DNA of 64,000 nucleotides from Nymphaea colorata (GCF_008831285.2 NC_045143.1:25753662-25817661); one strand, 5' to 3'; numbered from the stretch's first letter, positions 1 through 10,350 are shown. The notes: generated from the sequence alone by a model not told the origin. Made by a program: numbers and translations.

Positions 1-601
1 TTCAGTCCTGTACAGCCAACACCTTAGCTAGATCGACAGAAACTCCATCCTTCGATATCACATGACCAATAAAGTTTACCTTCTCTAGCCAAAATTCATA
101 TTTCGAATACTTGGCATATAACTTATGCTTGCGCAAAATACTCAACACACTCTTTAAGTGATCTCTATGCTCTGCCTTGCTATCTGAGTACACCAGAATA
201 TCGTCAAGAAAAACAATAACAAACCGGTCCAAATTGGCTTGGAAGACCCGATTCATGAGGTCCATGAACGCTACAGGAGCATTGGTCAATCCAAAAGGCA
301 TGACCCTGAATTCATAGTGCCCATATCTAGTTCGAAAAGTAGTCTTAGCAACATCTTCCTCCCGTATCAAGAGTTGATGATAACTTGTCCTCAAATCGAT
401 CTTGGAGAACACCTTTGCATTCTTGAGCTGATCAAACAAGTCTTCAATTCTAAGAAGCGAATACTTATTCTTGATGGTGACTTAATTCAACATGTGGTAA
501 TCTATGCACAAGCGCATTGTTTCGTCTTTTTTCTTAACAAACAATACAGGTGCTCCCCAAGGTGACACACTAGGTCGAATGAAGCCCTTGTCCAAGAGCT
601 C
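1..601 (-). pseudogene. Ty3/gypsy reverse transcriptase fragment
   Basis: RNA-dependent DNA polymerase domain that copies element RNA inside virus-like particles. Visible motifs are [18 protein letters not shown] (palm), MPFGLTNAP, and the catalytic FLDD box in [14 protein letters not shown], followed by an IGHVIS motif. Upstream, [12 protein letters not shown] and LCIDYHMLN belong to the same domain. A TAA at 482-484 follows LN where the family has a sense codon, and a TAG at 602-604 separates this part from the protease ORF. The open segment 2-439 contains the active site. It is truncated by the window edge. Confidence 0.93.
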
Positions 602-1183
602 CTACAATTGCCTCCTCAGTTCTTCTAACTCTGCTGGTGCCATTGGGTATGGTGCCTTAGAAATGGGAGTTGTCCCTGACAACAACTCTGTCTTGAATTC
701 CACTTCCTGCGTTGAAGGCAAACTCGATAGCTCTTCAGGAAACACATCAGGGTACTCATTCACAATGGCAACATCCTGTAACTTCACCGGCTCAGTCACA
801 CTGGTCAACACGTTGACCAGGAATGCAACGTTTCCTTTTTCTAACAGTCTTTTAGTCTTTAGCGCAGACACCATTATCTTATCAGTTCGACTAGCTTTAC
901 GAGCTTGGAATTCCACGGGTTGCATCTCAGGAGTCAACAATAGTATCTGCTTCTTTCTGCAATCTATGTTGGCGTAATACGCATATAGCCAATCCATGCC
1001 CAAAATAACATCAAACCCAGTAAGACTAATGATTACCAATTGTGCAGGTAAGTGGTGCTGATGTATTTCCACGTCTACATCAGGTAGATACTCGCTACAT
1101 GACTCTTGGGCATGCATAGAGCTGACCACTTTTAAAACATACGGCATCATCCTAGCCGACACTTCTAGAGAAGAGGCAAATCA
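602..1183 (-). pseudogene. Ty3/gypsy retropepsin-like protease to RT linker
   Basis: The open segment 602-1162 contains the VILGMDWL motif that ends the Ty3-type aspartic protease fold, followed by the linker into RT (NEYPDVFPEEL, then PISKAPYPMAP). The catalytic triplet DAGATHSFIS lies just upstream in the preceding open segment, separated by a TGA at 1181-1183. The protease matures the Gag-Pol polyprotein. The stop inside the protease makes this a decayed copy. Confidence 0.88.
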
Positions 1184-2485
1184 ACTAGATATAAACGAAT
1201 GAGTCGCCCCTGCATCAAACAACACTCTAGCAATATGAGAACCAACAAGTAAAGTACCTTCAATAAGGTCGTGGGCCTGCAGCTCCTCCACGGCAGTTGC
1301 ATAGACACGTTTGGTTGTCCTTTGTGCATTAGAAGAACCGGCCTCCTGCTTCTTCGACTCTTTTCCTGCCATGGTGGGGGCAATCTTTGATGAAGTGCCC
1401 CATCCCTCCACAGTGTAAACACGCCCCGGTCATCCGATAACATGGCTTTCCGGGGTGCACACGTGAACAAGTAGGGCACTTCGGTGGAGTCGGAGTAGTC
1501 ATTGACCCCTATGTGACGTCACTGCGATTTGGCCTGCTCCGCCTGAATGTTCGATCCTCACGCCTCTCATAAGGCCTAGCCCTGCCTGCAAAGTGGTGGT
1601 GCTTGACTGGCATACGCCCACCATGTGTGTGCTGGGTAGTCTTCTTCTGATGGTCTTTTTGAGTCCTAGCCCAATCTTCTTCCATGCGCCTTGCCATAGT
1701 GGCCGCCTCGTCCAAGTCACGAGGTCTGCTTAACATAACTCTGCCTCATAGTCCGTCACGCAACCCATGTACAAACTTGTCGGCTCTGGCATCATCTGTA
1801 GTGTAGAGGTGCGGGCAATACACCTCCAAGTGTCGATACTTAGTAACATATTCCTCCAAGGTCAAATGATTTTGTTGCAATTCAAGAAACTCTTGCATCT
1901 TCTTGTTTCAGGCATGTGCTGGGAAGTATGTGCTGAAGAACGAATCTCTGAACTGCGTTCAAGAGATCGACTGTTGGTCTGCAAACCGGATCTCACGAGT
2001 CGATTGCCACCATCTTTTGACATCACCTTTAAGCATATACGAGCCATAGTTTACTTTGTCACCTCCTGGCAACTTCAGAACCTCAAAGATACGTTCAACC
2101 TTTTCGATCCATTCTTCTGCCTTGTCTGGATTGCCATCTCCAGTAAAGACAGGTGGCTGCATCGACATAAAATGCTTGAATGACACTGTCGTTGCTTTCT
2201 CCTTAGGTGGTGCGGTGGTGTCTCCTGTAGGAGATGCTTGACTTCTCTTATTATCGACCATTGACTGTACTAGCAAGGTCAGCATCTGCAACGTAGTCAG
2301 CAATATAGCATGCTGATCCACAAGTGGAGTCTGACTCGGTGGGATTTGAGCACCCCCACCCATCTGGGCATACTGGTGCCCTGACGTACTATCATCATGT
2401 GGGGTATGTGCATCAGAATGAGCCGGACTGTAGACGGCCCAGCTCGCTTCTTACCCCTTCGTTGGTACTCCATCTGTACAAACAA
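1181..2485 (-). pseudogene. Ty3/gypsy gag with zinc knuckle (frames broken)
   Basis: Gag forms the particle shell and binds element RNA. The open segment 1959-2363 carries a retrotransposon-gag signature (FTGDGNPDKAEEWIEKVERI, then VKRWWQS). It continues in other frames through LEEYVTKYRHLEV-like sequence and an Arg/His-rich basic region at 1509-1736. A CCHC knuckle with C-HCGGMGHFIKDC spacing can be read around 1380-1440. At least two frame changes separate these parts. Which upstream ATG starts Gag (2363 or near 2485) is uncertain. Confidence 0.85.
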
Positions 2486-2703
2486 GAACTCTCATGCTCA
2501 TTACAAAGTTTGAGACAACTCTTACAAGTCCCATTTGCAAAGATGCATCACAATCATCAAAACATCAATTCATCATATACGTATATATATATATATCATA
2601 GTAAAATTAAAACATCAATAAAAGTGAACTCAAATAGCACGTACCTGGGCAACACGGTTTCACAGATAGGCATTAATTCACATCCATAGTAGGGTTTGCC
2701 ATG

Positions 2704-2715
2704 GCTCTGATACCA
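2704..2715 (-). other. Primer-binding site, initiator Met-tRNA type (gypsy)
   Basis: The minus strand reads TGGTATCAGAGC, complementary to the 3' end of plant initiator methionine tRNA. It lies four bases inside the LTR edge at 2720. It marks where minus-strand DNA synthesis starts and fixes the element's orientation. Confidence 0.92.
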
Positions 2716-3490
2716 AAACTGTCACACCCCAACCCTTTTGACCATGAGAATTTTTTTTTCTAAACATAAAACATTGAGGTGCGACGACACAGCGATTCAA
2801 AATGAGATGAGCCAAACAATACAAAACAGTGGGGCAAACTTGTATTTATATAACAATTTCAGTTGATACAAAATTACATAAATGTGTACAACCAAAAATT
2901 GCCCCAAACCATGTGACTGATGCCTAACAACAACAAGACATCAATATAACCCAAAACACGACGCGCCAACACTACAAACGACCCAAAACCTCCCCAGTAG
3001 GATGTGAGTCAAGTCATCTGCTAAACCTGTTGCCCCGAGTCTGCCAAAACATGAAAAAGAAAAAAGCAACTGAAGGCTTAGCCTTCGCAGTATGGTAACA
3101 AGCTAGAAAAAATCCCTAACCTCTAAGGTAGGTGCTCATAAATGAACTAATCACAAATAACATACAACTTCTCATTCTAATAATTTACATTAACTTTAGT
3201 GAATTGGCAGTTCCTATGGGTGCAATACACAGGCACGTGCACACCGCGGGTGTCCTACAGTCGGGAGACAACCCCCGTGGTGGCCCGAATCGATATGGAT
3301 CCATTCACGCTACAGCGGTAGAGCACTCATTCATGGATGTGTGAGTTCCAAGGATAGATACTTAGCCTTCCCAAGCACAACACACAACAGTACCCTGGGG
3401 CCTTCCACCGCCTGCGCTTCGAACAGGCGAGACAAGTGGCGAAAGCGGGACGTCTCCCAAACACATTGCCACAACCCACTGGCCTCTTAT

Positions 3491-3956
3491 CTCTTATTAT
3501 TTCTTATTTAACATTATAAAAACACAATCATAAGATGACCAGCTAGCTCATGAGGTTGGTTCATTCCACGAGTGCACCCATACCTCCAAATGCCTCCACA
3601 CGAGGCTACATAAATAATTAACATTCTTAACTAGCCGTCAAAGCAAATGCGGGTACAACTACCCTTCAATTCCATTTATTTGTATCATGCCCAAGGCAAA
3701 GCATACGAAAACATTACAACTAGCTCTTATTATTTCTTATTTAACATTATAAAAACACAATCATAAGATGACCAGCTAGCTCATGAGGTTGGTTCATTCC
3801 ACGAGTGCACCCATACCTCCAACTGCCTCCACACGAGGCTACATAAATAATTAACATTCTTAACTAGCCGTCAAAGCAAATACGGGTACAACTACCCTTC
3901 AATTCCATTCATTTGTATCATGCCCAAGGCAAAGCATACGAAAACATTACAACATT
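3491..3956. repeat. 233-bp tandem duplication inside the gypsy LTR
   Basis: Units 3491-3723 and 3724-3956 begin with CTCTTATTATTTC and differ at about three positions (near AAATGCCTCC/AACTGCCTCC, AAATGCGGGT/AAATACGGGT and CCATTTATTT/CCATTCATTT). The period of exactly 233 and the few differences indicate a fairly recent slippage or unequal-crossover duplication within the LTR. Confidence 0.93.
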
Positions 3957-4182
3957 CACATCACTTATCACATCAATCATATCTTTCAAAATTTAGCCAA
4001 ACCACAGAGAGTAGTCTCGATTCGTGATTGGCTCGTAGCTGTCCTATGCAGTTATCATTCTAAGATGCTTTCTAATGCACAATTGGGGTCGAGGAGATAC
4101 TCGACTCGATACCCCACCTCATCTGTCCTAAGCAGCTATCAATTGTAGCATGCACATGAAATTACGTAGTAATTTTCAAAAC

Positions 4183-4187
4183 AAAAC
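4183..4187. other. Copia-1 target-site duplication, left copy
   Basis: AAAAC immediately precedes the LTR, and the same AAAAC follows the other LTR at 9369-9373. A 5-bp duplication is standard for copia integrase. Confidence 0.9.
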
Positions 4188-4352
4188 TGATAAGATTAGA
4201 AAGAATAATCTTTGATTAACCTCGAAATCTGCCCTAACTCCTCTTTATATAGACTAGAGGAGAGAGAGAAGTTACAAGAGAAACATCTAAAGGAAAAGTT
4301 ATTACAAAAGTACCCTCTTAAACCTAAAACTGAATATAAACACATCTTAACA
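4188..4352 (-). repeat. Copia-1 LTR (3' LTR in element orientation)
   Basis: 165 bp, TG...CA ended, matching 9204-9368 base for base by eye. Confidence 0.96.
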
Positions 4353-4363
4353 CTCCCCCTCAA
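4353..4363 (-). other. Copia-1 polypurine tract
   Basis: CTCCCCCTCAA on the plus strand (TTGAGGGGGAG on the element strand) abuts the 3' LTR. It primes plus-strand DNA synthesis. The gag-pol stop codon overlaps it. Confidence 0.9.
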
Positions 4364-7300
4364 GTTGGAGCGTATATGTCAAATAGGCTCAACTTGGAAC
4401 AGCAGCTTTGGAATGGTCCCCTTGCAAGAGCCTTAGTAAAGATATCAGCCGTTTGCCCTGTAGTTGAAATGTGTGAAGTACTTACAAACCCCTTTTGAAT
4501 CATGTCTCTAGTATAGTGACAATCTACTTCAACATGCTTGGTTCTTTCATGAAAAGCCGGATTATTAGCAATAAACAGTGCAGCTTTGTTATCACATAAC
4601 AGTTGCATAGGAAGAGGCACTTCGACAGTAAGATCCAACATCAGGGATCTAACCCACATAACTTCAGCAGTACCCTGAGCCATAGCTCTATACTCAGATT
4701 CTGCACTTGATCTGGCAACCACAGTTTGCTTCTTACTCTTCCATGTAACCAAGTTGGATCCAATAAACACACAAAATCCAGTAGTGGATTTTCTGTCCGA
4801 GGGGCATCCTGCATAGTCGGCATCAACATACACAGATATAGTGAGTGAGGTACCATTCTGAAAGAAGAGTCCCGTTCCTGGTGAATTCTTTAGATACCTA
4901 AGAATCATCATAGCAGCATCCCAATGAACTTTCTTGGGCTTATCCATAAATTGACTCACTCTGCTAACAGCATAGGCAATGTCAGGTCGAGTAACAGTGA
5001 TGTATAGGAGCTTCCCAACAATCCCTCTATACTGTCTCGCATCAACATCTTCAGTATCATCATCATACAAGCGGGTATTGATATCCATAGGCGTGGATGC
5101 AGGCCGACACCCCAGCATCCCTGTCTCTTGCAAAACATCAGTAACGTATTTCCTCTGGCACATGATAAGGCCCTTTTGATTTCTGGCAAACTCAATACCA
5201 AGGAAATAACGTAGTTCACCAAGGTCCTTGGTGACAAAGTGTTGTCCAAGGACATCCTTGATGTTGGAAATCCCCTGATCATCATCCCCTGTAACAATGA
5301 TATCATCAACATAGACAAGAACTATCACCGTACCTGTAGAAGTCTTCTTGACAAAGAGGGAATGGTCGGCCGAAGAACGTCTGAAGCCCTCATTCTCAAT
5401 ATTCTCTGACAATTTCTGAAACCAAGCTCGAGGACTCTGTTTCAGACCATAAATCGCCTTTCTCAATCTGCACACTTTCTGACACTCCCCCTCAGCAACA
5501 AACCCTGGTGGTTGCTGCATATACACTTCTTCATGTAAGTCACCATAGAGAAAGGCATTTTTGACATCAAGCTGTGAGAGGGACCAATTCTTGCTGACAG
5601 CCACAGCAAGGAGAATCCGTAAAGAAGCATGTCGTGCCACAGGAGAGAAGGTATCATAATAATCAACCCCATAAGTTTGGGTATAGCCTTTTGCAACCAG
5701 ACGAGCCTTATATCTGTCAATACTGCCATCTGCTCTGTATTTGATAGTAAAGACCCATCTGCAACCAACAATGGCTGCATCAGCTGAAGGAGTAACAAGT
5801 GTCCAGGTGCCTCTAGACTGAAGAGCATCCATCTCTTCTTGCATAGCTGCTGCCCATTTGGGATCAGAGAGAGCATCCATGGGATTCTGTGGAAGAGCAA
5901 TAGCCGACAGCCCCTTGACAAACTGTCGGTACATAGGGGTGAGTCTATCCATGGATAAATGACCAGAGATAGGATGCAAAGTGCAACTGCGTTTGCCTTT
6001 CCTTTGAGCAATGGGCATATCAAGTTCATTAGGAGCAGGAACATGCTCGTGACATACTCCTATGTCATCATTACATAAAACATTGTCAGTTGAGTTTGTG
6101 TCAGGAATTACCTTGGGCGTGCTGGGTGAAGGCACAGGTGCACATTGAACAGGCGCAGCAGGCTTAGTACGACGTTGGTAGACAGCCCCAAAACGTGGAT
6201 CAACTGGGTTTGGACAACTCATGAGAGGTAGAGGAAATTGGACTTCATCATTTAATTCAGACGCCCTTAATTGAGTTCCATTTGGGGAGAAGAAAGAGGT
6301 TGATTCAAAAAATGTAACATCAGCACTCACATAATACTGACGAGTAGAAGGATCATAACATCGATATCCCTTTTGAGTGCGGGAATAACCAACAAAGATC
6401 GTTTTGATGGCTCGAGGAGACAACTTATCTCGCCCAGGACCAAGCAACTGAACAAAGGCAACACATCCAAAAACACGAGGTGGAACAGAAAACAAGTCTC
6501 TGTCAGGAAAGAGGACAGAGATAGGAATAAGGTCTCCCAACACAGATGACGGCATACGATTAATAAGATAGCATGCTGTGAGAACAGCATCGCCCCAGTA
6601 AGAATGGGGAACATGGCTATGTATGATAATGGTTCTGGCAACATCAAGAATATGACGGTGTTTCCGTTCAGCAACCCCATTTTGTTGGGAGGTATAGGCA
6701 CAAGAAGTTTGGTGGATGATACCCTTATCCCTGAAAAATTGTTCCAAAGAGGAAGCACAGAACTCAAGAGCATTGTCAGAGCGCACAATTTTGACACAAG
6801 TATCAAACTGAGTCAGAATTTCATTGATAAAATTTTTGATTACATGACCCACTTCAGATTTATGCTTCATAAGAAAAACCCAACTAACACGACTATAGTC
6901 ATCGACAGCAACAAGATAATATCGATGACCTTGAAGAGCAGGTGTACGACTCGGACCCCAAACATCAAAATGAAGTAACTCAAACACAGAATGGCTACTT
7001 CGACTGGGCCGCAGAGGAAAGGATGACCGATGGTGTTTGCCCAACTGACAAGACTCGCATTGAAAAGAAGACTTAGGAGACAGCTGAGGAAGAACATGCA
7101 GCAGTTTCTGAAACGGTAGATGTCCAAAACGTAAATGCCAAGTATAAGCCGAGGATGAGGACGACCCTGCAGAGGTAGACCCAGCAAAGGGAAAGGGATG
7201 CACTAGCCTGTAAAGACCTCCTTGTTCACGGCCACTGCCAATCACCCTGCCCGTCAGTATATCCTGAAACACAAGAGAAGAGGAGTCAAATATCGCACGA

Positions 7301-8565
7301 CAGTTTAAATCTCTGGTAATCTGACTGATAGATAGTAGGCTATGTGGGAATTCTGGTGCATGAAGAACATGTTGCAATGGTAATGATGAAGTAAGTTGGA
7401 CCTCTCCAAGTCCAACAACGGGAGAATATTTGCCATCTGCTAGAATAACCGAGCGACCAGGTGGAGTAGGGACATAAGAAGTAAACTGTGCCTTGTCTCC
7501 ACAGAGATGTGTCGATGCACCCGAATCAATGAGCCAATCTGTAGTGTCAGAATACATACCAGATGAAGATGCACTGGCAGCAGTAGTGATAGTAGAGGTG
7601 GTCGGATCAGGAGCTTGTTGAGGTCTATCTCCAATCAAGTGTCTCAACTGAGAGATAATATCATCTGCACGTAACTCACTGGAGGAAACAGGATGCTGAG
7701 TCTTAGGCTGCTCTGGAGAATCAGTAAAAACAGTCTGATTGGCAACAGCTGGACGACCATGTTTCTGCCAACACTTATCCACAGTGTGACCAATGCGATG
7801 ACAAAACTGACATACTGGGCGCGAAGGGGTATTGCCACGGCCACGGTATCCTCGTCCTCTGGCAAAGAGGGACCCACCTCTGCCACGAGTAGCAAGCATA
7901 GCAGAAGTGGTATCAAGAACAGTCGATGAAGGGATTGGAATTCTGCTTAGCCTACTATAAGCTTCATCAATAGGAGGAATCGAGGGACTAGTGAGCATCT
8001 GATTCTTTGCTGATTCATAAACAGAGTCTAATCCAGACAGAAATACTCCGACCATAAGCATATCTCTGTATGCCTTCTGTTGTTCACACTTACATGCAGG
8101 AAAGTAGCTGTTTAGTCTCTCAAACATGGACTTGAGACTAGAATAATAAGTATGTAGAGGGCGACCATCTTGGCGCATCTGATGAATATCATGATGAAGC
8201 TGCATAATTCTTGTTTCATTCCTTGCTTGTGAATAGGTGGCTGCAAGGGAATCCCACATATCCTTTGCACTTTCCTTATGCAGGACTTCATTGGCAATGT
8301 CTTGAGTAAGAGTACCAACAATCCATACCATAACCAACGAATTATCTTTAAACCAAGTAGTATATTTTCCTACCTTCTGTACGGGCTCGGGCTCCAATAT
8401 AAGATGTTCCTTCTCATGAGCGATCAAGGTTCTTTTTACTTGCATGGCCCACATCTCGTAATTACCCCCATCCATTTTGGTGATAAAGCTGGAAAATGGG
8501 GAACTCTTCATCTCTCCCGACGACACAATGGAAGAGGTATTAGCGCCGCTGCTAATTTCAGACAT
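4360..8565 (-). CDS. Copia-1 gag-pol polyprotein, intact (1401 aa)
   Basis: A single ORF encodes all copia activities needed for reverse transcription and integration. Gag occupies about residues 1-270, with a UBN2-like region and a CCHC knuckle (C252, C255, H260, C265) after an RGRG-rich stretch. Protease active site DSGA is at about 347-350. The integrase zinc site is H477/H482/C503/C506, and the likely DDE residues are D534, D597 and E633 (VAERKHRHI). RT spans about 900-1150, with YVDD at 1085-1088. RNase H has DADYAG near 1248, SSAESEYRAM near 1286 and CDNKAA near 1324. The ATG at 8565 is the first Met ahead of the conserved Gag start, and the stop overlaps the PPT. Length and order are normal for a one-ORF copia. 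No stop, frameshift or missing catalytic residue was seen. Confidence 0.97.
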   Translation of the reverse strand: MSEISSGANTSSIVSSGEMKSSPFSSFITKMDGGNYEMWAMQVKRTLIAHEKEHLILEPEPVQKVGKYTTWFKDNSLVMVWIVGTLTQDIANEVLHKESAKDMWDSLAATYSQARNETRIMQLHHDIHQMRQDGRPLHTYYSSLKSMFERLNSYFPACKCEQQKAYRDMLMVGVFLSGLDSVYESAKNQMLTSPSIPPIDEAYSRLSRIPIPSSTVLDTTSAMLATRGRGGSLFARGRGYRGRGNTPSRPVCQFCHRIGHTVDKCWQKHGRPAVANQTVFTDSPEQPKTQHPVSSSELRADDIISQLRHLIGDRPQQAPDPTTSTITTAASASSSGMYSDTTDWLIDSGASTHLCGDKAQFTSYVPTPPGRSVILADGKYSPVVGLGEVQLTSSLPLQHVLHAPEFPHSLLSISQITRDLNCRAIFDSSSLVFQDILTGRVIGSGREQGGLYRLVHPFPFAGSTSAGSSSSSAYTWHLRFGHLPFQKLLHVLPQLSPKSSFQCESCQLGKHHRSSFPLRPSRSSHSVFELLHFDVWGPSRTPALQGHRYYLVAVDDYSRVSWVFLMKHKSEVGHVIKNFINEILTQFDTCVKIVRSDNALEFCASSLEQFFRDKGIIHQTSCAYTSQQNGVAERKHRHILDVARTIIIHSHVPHSYWGDAVLTACYLINRMPSSVLGDLIPISVLFPDRDLFSVPPRVFGCVAFVQLLGPGRDKLSPRAIKTIFVGYSRTQKGYRCYDPSTRQYYVSADVTFFESTSFFSPNGTQLRASELNDEVQFPLPLMSCPNPVDPRFGAVYQRRTKPAAPVQCAPVPSPSTPKVIPDTNSTDNVLCNDDIGVCHEHVPAPNELDMPIAQRKGKRSCTLHPISGHLSMDRLTPMYRQFVKGLSAIALPQNPMDALSDPKWAAAMQEEMDALQSRGTWTLVTPSADAAIVGCRWVFTIKYRADGSIDRYKARLVAKGYTQTYGVDYYDTFSPVARHASLRILLAVAVSKNWSLSQLDVKNAFLYGDLHEEVYMQQPPGFVAEGECQKVCRLRKAIYGLKQSPRAWFQKLSENIENEGFRRSSADHSLFVKKTSTGTVIVLVYVDDIIVTGDDDQGISNIKDVLGQHFVTKDLGELRYFLGIEFARNQKGLIMCQRKYVTDVLQETGMLGCRPASTPMDINTRLYDDDTEDVDARQYRGIVGKLLYITVTRPDIAYAVSRVSQFMDKPKKVHWDAAMMILRYLKNSPGTGLFFQNGTSLTISVYVDADYAGCPSDRKSTTGFCVFIGSNLVTWKSKKQTVVARSSAESEYRAMAQGTAEVMWVRSLMLDLTVEVPLPMQLLCDNKAALFIANNPAFHERTKHVEVDCHYTRDMIQKGFVSTSHISTTGQTADIFTKALARGPFQSCCSKLSLFDIYAPT

Positions 8566-8750
8566 CGCTCAACACAATGGAGGAAACCGAGCCACGGAAT
8601 AGGAAGTGCAGGCAAAAAGAAGACAATCACATATCGAAAGACAACATGCTGATCATGAAGCAGTTAACACAGGCAGCAATCCATAAGTCTGATCGGCTGG
8701 AAGAGGCAACAACAGAACTTAACGAAGACAGATTACCAGAGGCGACAGCT

Positions 8751-8910
8751 AAGACGCTGAGAGGAAAATCAGCGTGCAGAGCAGCGGCGGAGCAGAGGAG
8801 AGTGGTGGAGACAGCAGAGGCGATGCAGCGAAGACGCTGAGAAGAAAATCAGCGTGCAGGGCAGCGGCGGAGCAGAGGAGAGTGGTGGAGACAGCAGAGG
8901 CGATGCAGCG
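8751..8910. repeat. 80-bp tandem duplication in copia-1 leader
   Basis: Units 8751-8830 and 8831-8910 start with AAGACGCTGAGA/AAGACGCTGAGA and end with GGCGATGCAGCG. They differ at about two positions (GAGGAAAATC/GAAGAAAATC and TGCAGA/TGCAGG). Confidence 0.93.
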
Positions 8911-9013
8911 TGCAGCGGCGATTCAGCGGCAGCGGAGAAGCAACAGCGACGGACGGCGGCGGCGGGCGGAGGTGAAAGCCACGGCGGGCAGCGGCGAAGA
9001 TGACTGCAACAGC

Positions 9014-9082
9014 TGACGGAGGCGTCGGGCGGAGAGGTCAGGACAGCGACTGGCGGAGGCGTCGGGTGGAGAGGTCAGCGAC
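9014..9082. repeat. Short imperfect duplication in copia-1 leader
   Basis: GGAGGCGTCGGGCGGAGAGG and GGAGGCGTCGGGTGGAGAGG occur about 40 bp apart, followed by similar TCAG-GACAGCGAC and TCAGCGAC text. It is a second repeat unit in the same GC-rich leader. Confidence 0.7.
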
Positions 9083-9190
9083 GGGCGGAGATGGGTGGAC
9101 ACGAGCGGGTGGAGGAAGCGCAGCGATGGGCGCGGTCAGGCGGCGGGCGGCGCCGCTCAATCGGCGCGCCAAGGAGGAGGAGACGGCTAC

Positions 9191-9203
9191 TGCTCTGATA
9201 CCA
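9191..9203 (-). other. Copia-1 primer-binding site (initiator Met-tRNA)
   Basis: The element strand reads TGGTATCAGAGCA directly against the 5' LTR at 9204. Confidence 0.94.
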
Positions 9204-9368
9204 TGATAAGATTAGAAAGAATAATCTTTGATTAACCTCGAAATCTGCCCTAACTCCTCTTTATATAGACTAGAGGAGAGAGAGAAGTTACAAGAGAAAC
9301 ATCTAAAGGAAAAGTTATTACAAAAGTACCCTCTTAAACCTAAAACTGAATATAAACACATCTTAACA
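9204..9368 (-). repeat. Copia-1 LTR (5' LTR in element orientation)
   Basis: 165 bp, identical by eye to 4188-4352. It would contain the promoter for leftward transcription. Confidence 0.96.
9257..9268 (-). promoter_or_regulatory. Candidate TATA box in copia-1 5' LTR
   Basis: The element strand reads CTATATAAAGAG, a good TATA match upstream of the expected R region, with transcription leftward into the leader. The same site is at 4241-4252 in the other LTR. The transcription start is not determined. Confidence 0.55.
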
Positions 9369-10092
9369 AAAACTTATCACATAAACATTCAATTCTCATG
9401 TATACAATCATTCAATCACATCATGGACATGGGATCTAACGATACTCAAAACACACAGTCTAGTTGGCCCCAGGTCAGGATTTGCCTGGAATGCCACCAT
9501 ACCTATCGCACGTCGCCAAGATATCCAAAATGCCTCAAGCTACAACCTAGTCACTCAAGGTCTACTGAACGTGCCCGGTGTACCTGCAAACACAATGAAA
9601 AAGTAAGTTCTACACTCACTTCGTTTTACAATTCATAAAAGTGTAAAATATAATCATTGAGACATGTCATCGCCTCAAAAGGGTGTCGACGAGTAGTATC
9701 GACTCACAAAACCCTCCAATAGGCCTCTTTCCAAAATTACATCCTACTACAAGCTCTTTCTCAACCAACCACGCAACACGTCTAACGACCAATGCGTGCG
9801 CCACGAGTTTACAAAAATGTCTCTAAATCTTCTTAACCCTTCAAATCTCTACCATGTTTCCACATAGTTTCGAGGATCAACTTATCATGCTAAAAAGGGC
9901 ATTAAAAGCATGGATCATTGCCTCTTCAAAACAATCCTAGGCTTTCCCCAAAAAGCAAAGTCGCTAACATACCCTAAAATCATCAATTCTTAATTCTAGT
10001 ATGCTCAACCAATAATTATACATGCTCCAATATAAAATATTCAACCATCTAGGGTCGATTAGGCCTCGCTCACCCAAATCTTAGTGTCCAAA

Positions 10093-10097
10093 GTGTC
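10093..10097. other. Copia-2 target-site duplication, left copy
   Basis: GTGTC precedes the LTR, and CTGTC follows the far LTR at 15477-15481. Four of five bases match, consistent with a target duplication that has since mutated. Confidence 0.65.
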
Positions 10098-10339
10098 TGT
10101 TCCGTAATGAGGAAGGGGAGAACGAGAGAGAGGAAGAGAGAGAGAGAGAGAGAGGCGGTAAAAAAGATCCATTCAATATCGTGCTTTAATCTCTACTAAA
10201 GGAGAGATTAGGGTACGGCTGTATCATTTACAAAAGAAGGACAACTAAATTATTAAAAAAGGACAAAAGAGAACCCTAACTTTTAAATATTCAAATAACT
10301 ACCACACTACACTTAAAGCCAAACTTTTTACTTTCAACA
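10098..10339 (-). repeat. Copia-2 3' LTR
   Basis: 242 bp, TGTTCCGTAATG...CTTTCAACA, with a GA microsatellite near 10127-10153. It is followed by the PPT CTCCCCCTCAA. Confidence 0.95.
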
Positions 10340-10350
10340 CTCCCCCTCAA
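10340..10350 (-). other. Copia-2 polypurine tract
   Basis: CTCCCCCTCAA (TTGAGGGGGAG on the element strand) abuts the 3' LTR, the same tract as in copia-1. Confidence 0.9.

Larger units (their letters stand above)
1..2719 (-). mobile_element. Ty3/gypsy LTR retrotransposon, internal region (partial, decayed)
   Basis: Reading leftward on the minus strand, the order is PBS, gag, zinc knuckle, aspartic protease, then reverse transcriptase. This is the gag-pol order of plant Ty3/gypsy elements. The element runs off the left edge, so the rest of RT, RNase H, integrase and the downstream LTR are not visible. Several in-frame stops interrupt the polyprotein (1181-1183, 602-604, 482-484), and gag and protease lie in different frames, so this copy cannot make an intact product. 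The LTR start and layout resemble the Tekay/Del type, but integrase or chromodomain sequence would be needed to place it. Confidence 0.93.
8566..9190 (-). other. Copia-1 GC-rich untranslated leader
   Basis: About 625 bp separate the PBS from the gag ATG. The leader is much richer in G+C than the rest of the element and is built of repeated GCGGCGG/GCAGAGG words. Open frames on the opposite strand here (8577-9206) are a by-product of composition. Such leaders normally carry packaging and dimerisation signals; none can be pinpointed. Confidence 0.75.
4188..9368 (-). mobile_element. Ty1/copia retrotransposon copia-1, structurally complete
   Basis: 5181-bp element with all expected parts: two 165-bp LTRs (4188-4352, 9204-9368) that I read as identical, TGATA...TTAACA ends, AAAAC target duplications, a PBS touching the right LTR, a purine tract touching the left LTR, and one uninterrupted gag-pol ORF. 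It lies inside the gypsy LTR and must have inserted after it. Identical LTRs mean a recent insertion. All parts needed for autonomy are present, but activity cannot be judged from sequence. Confidence 0.97.

Noticed and set aside
4212-4436. Plus-strand frame that also appears near 9228
   Set aside because: It is simply the two identical LTRs read on the opposite strand.
8577-9206. Plus-strand frames opposite the copia-1 leader
   Set aside because: They lie in the GC-rich repeated leader of a minus-strand element and show Arg/Ala/Gly-rich low complexity.
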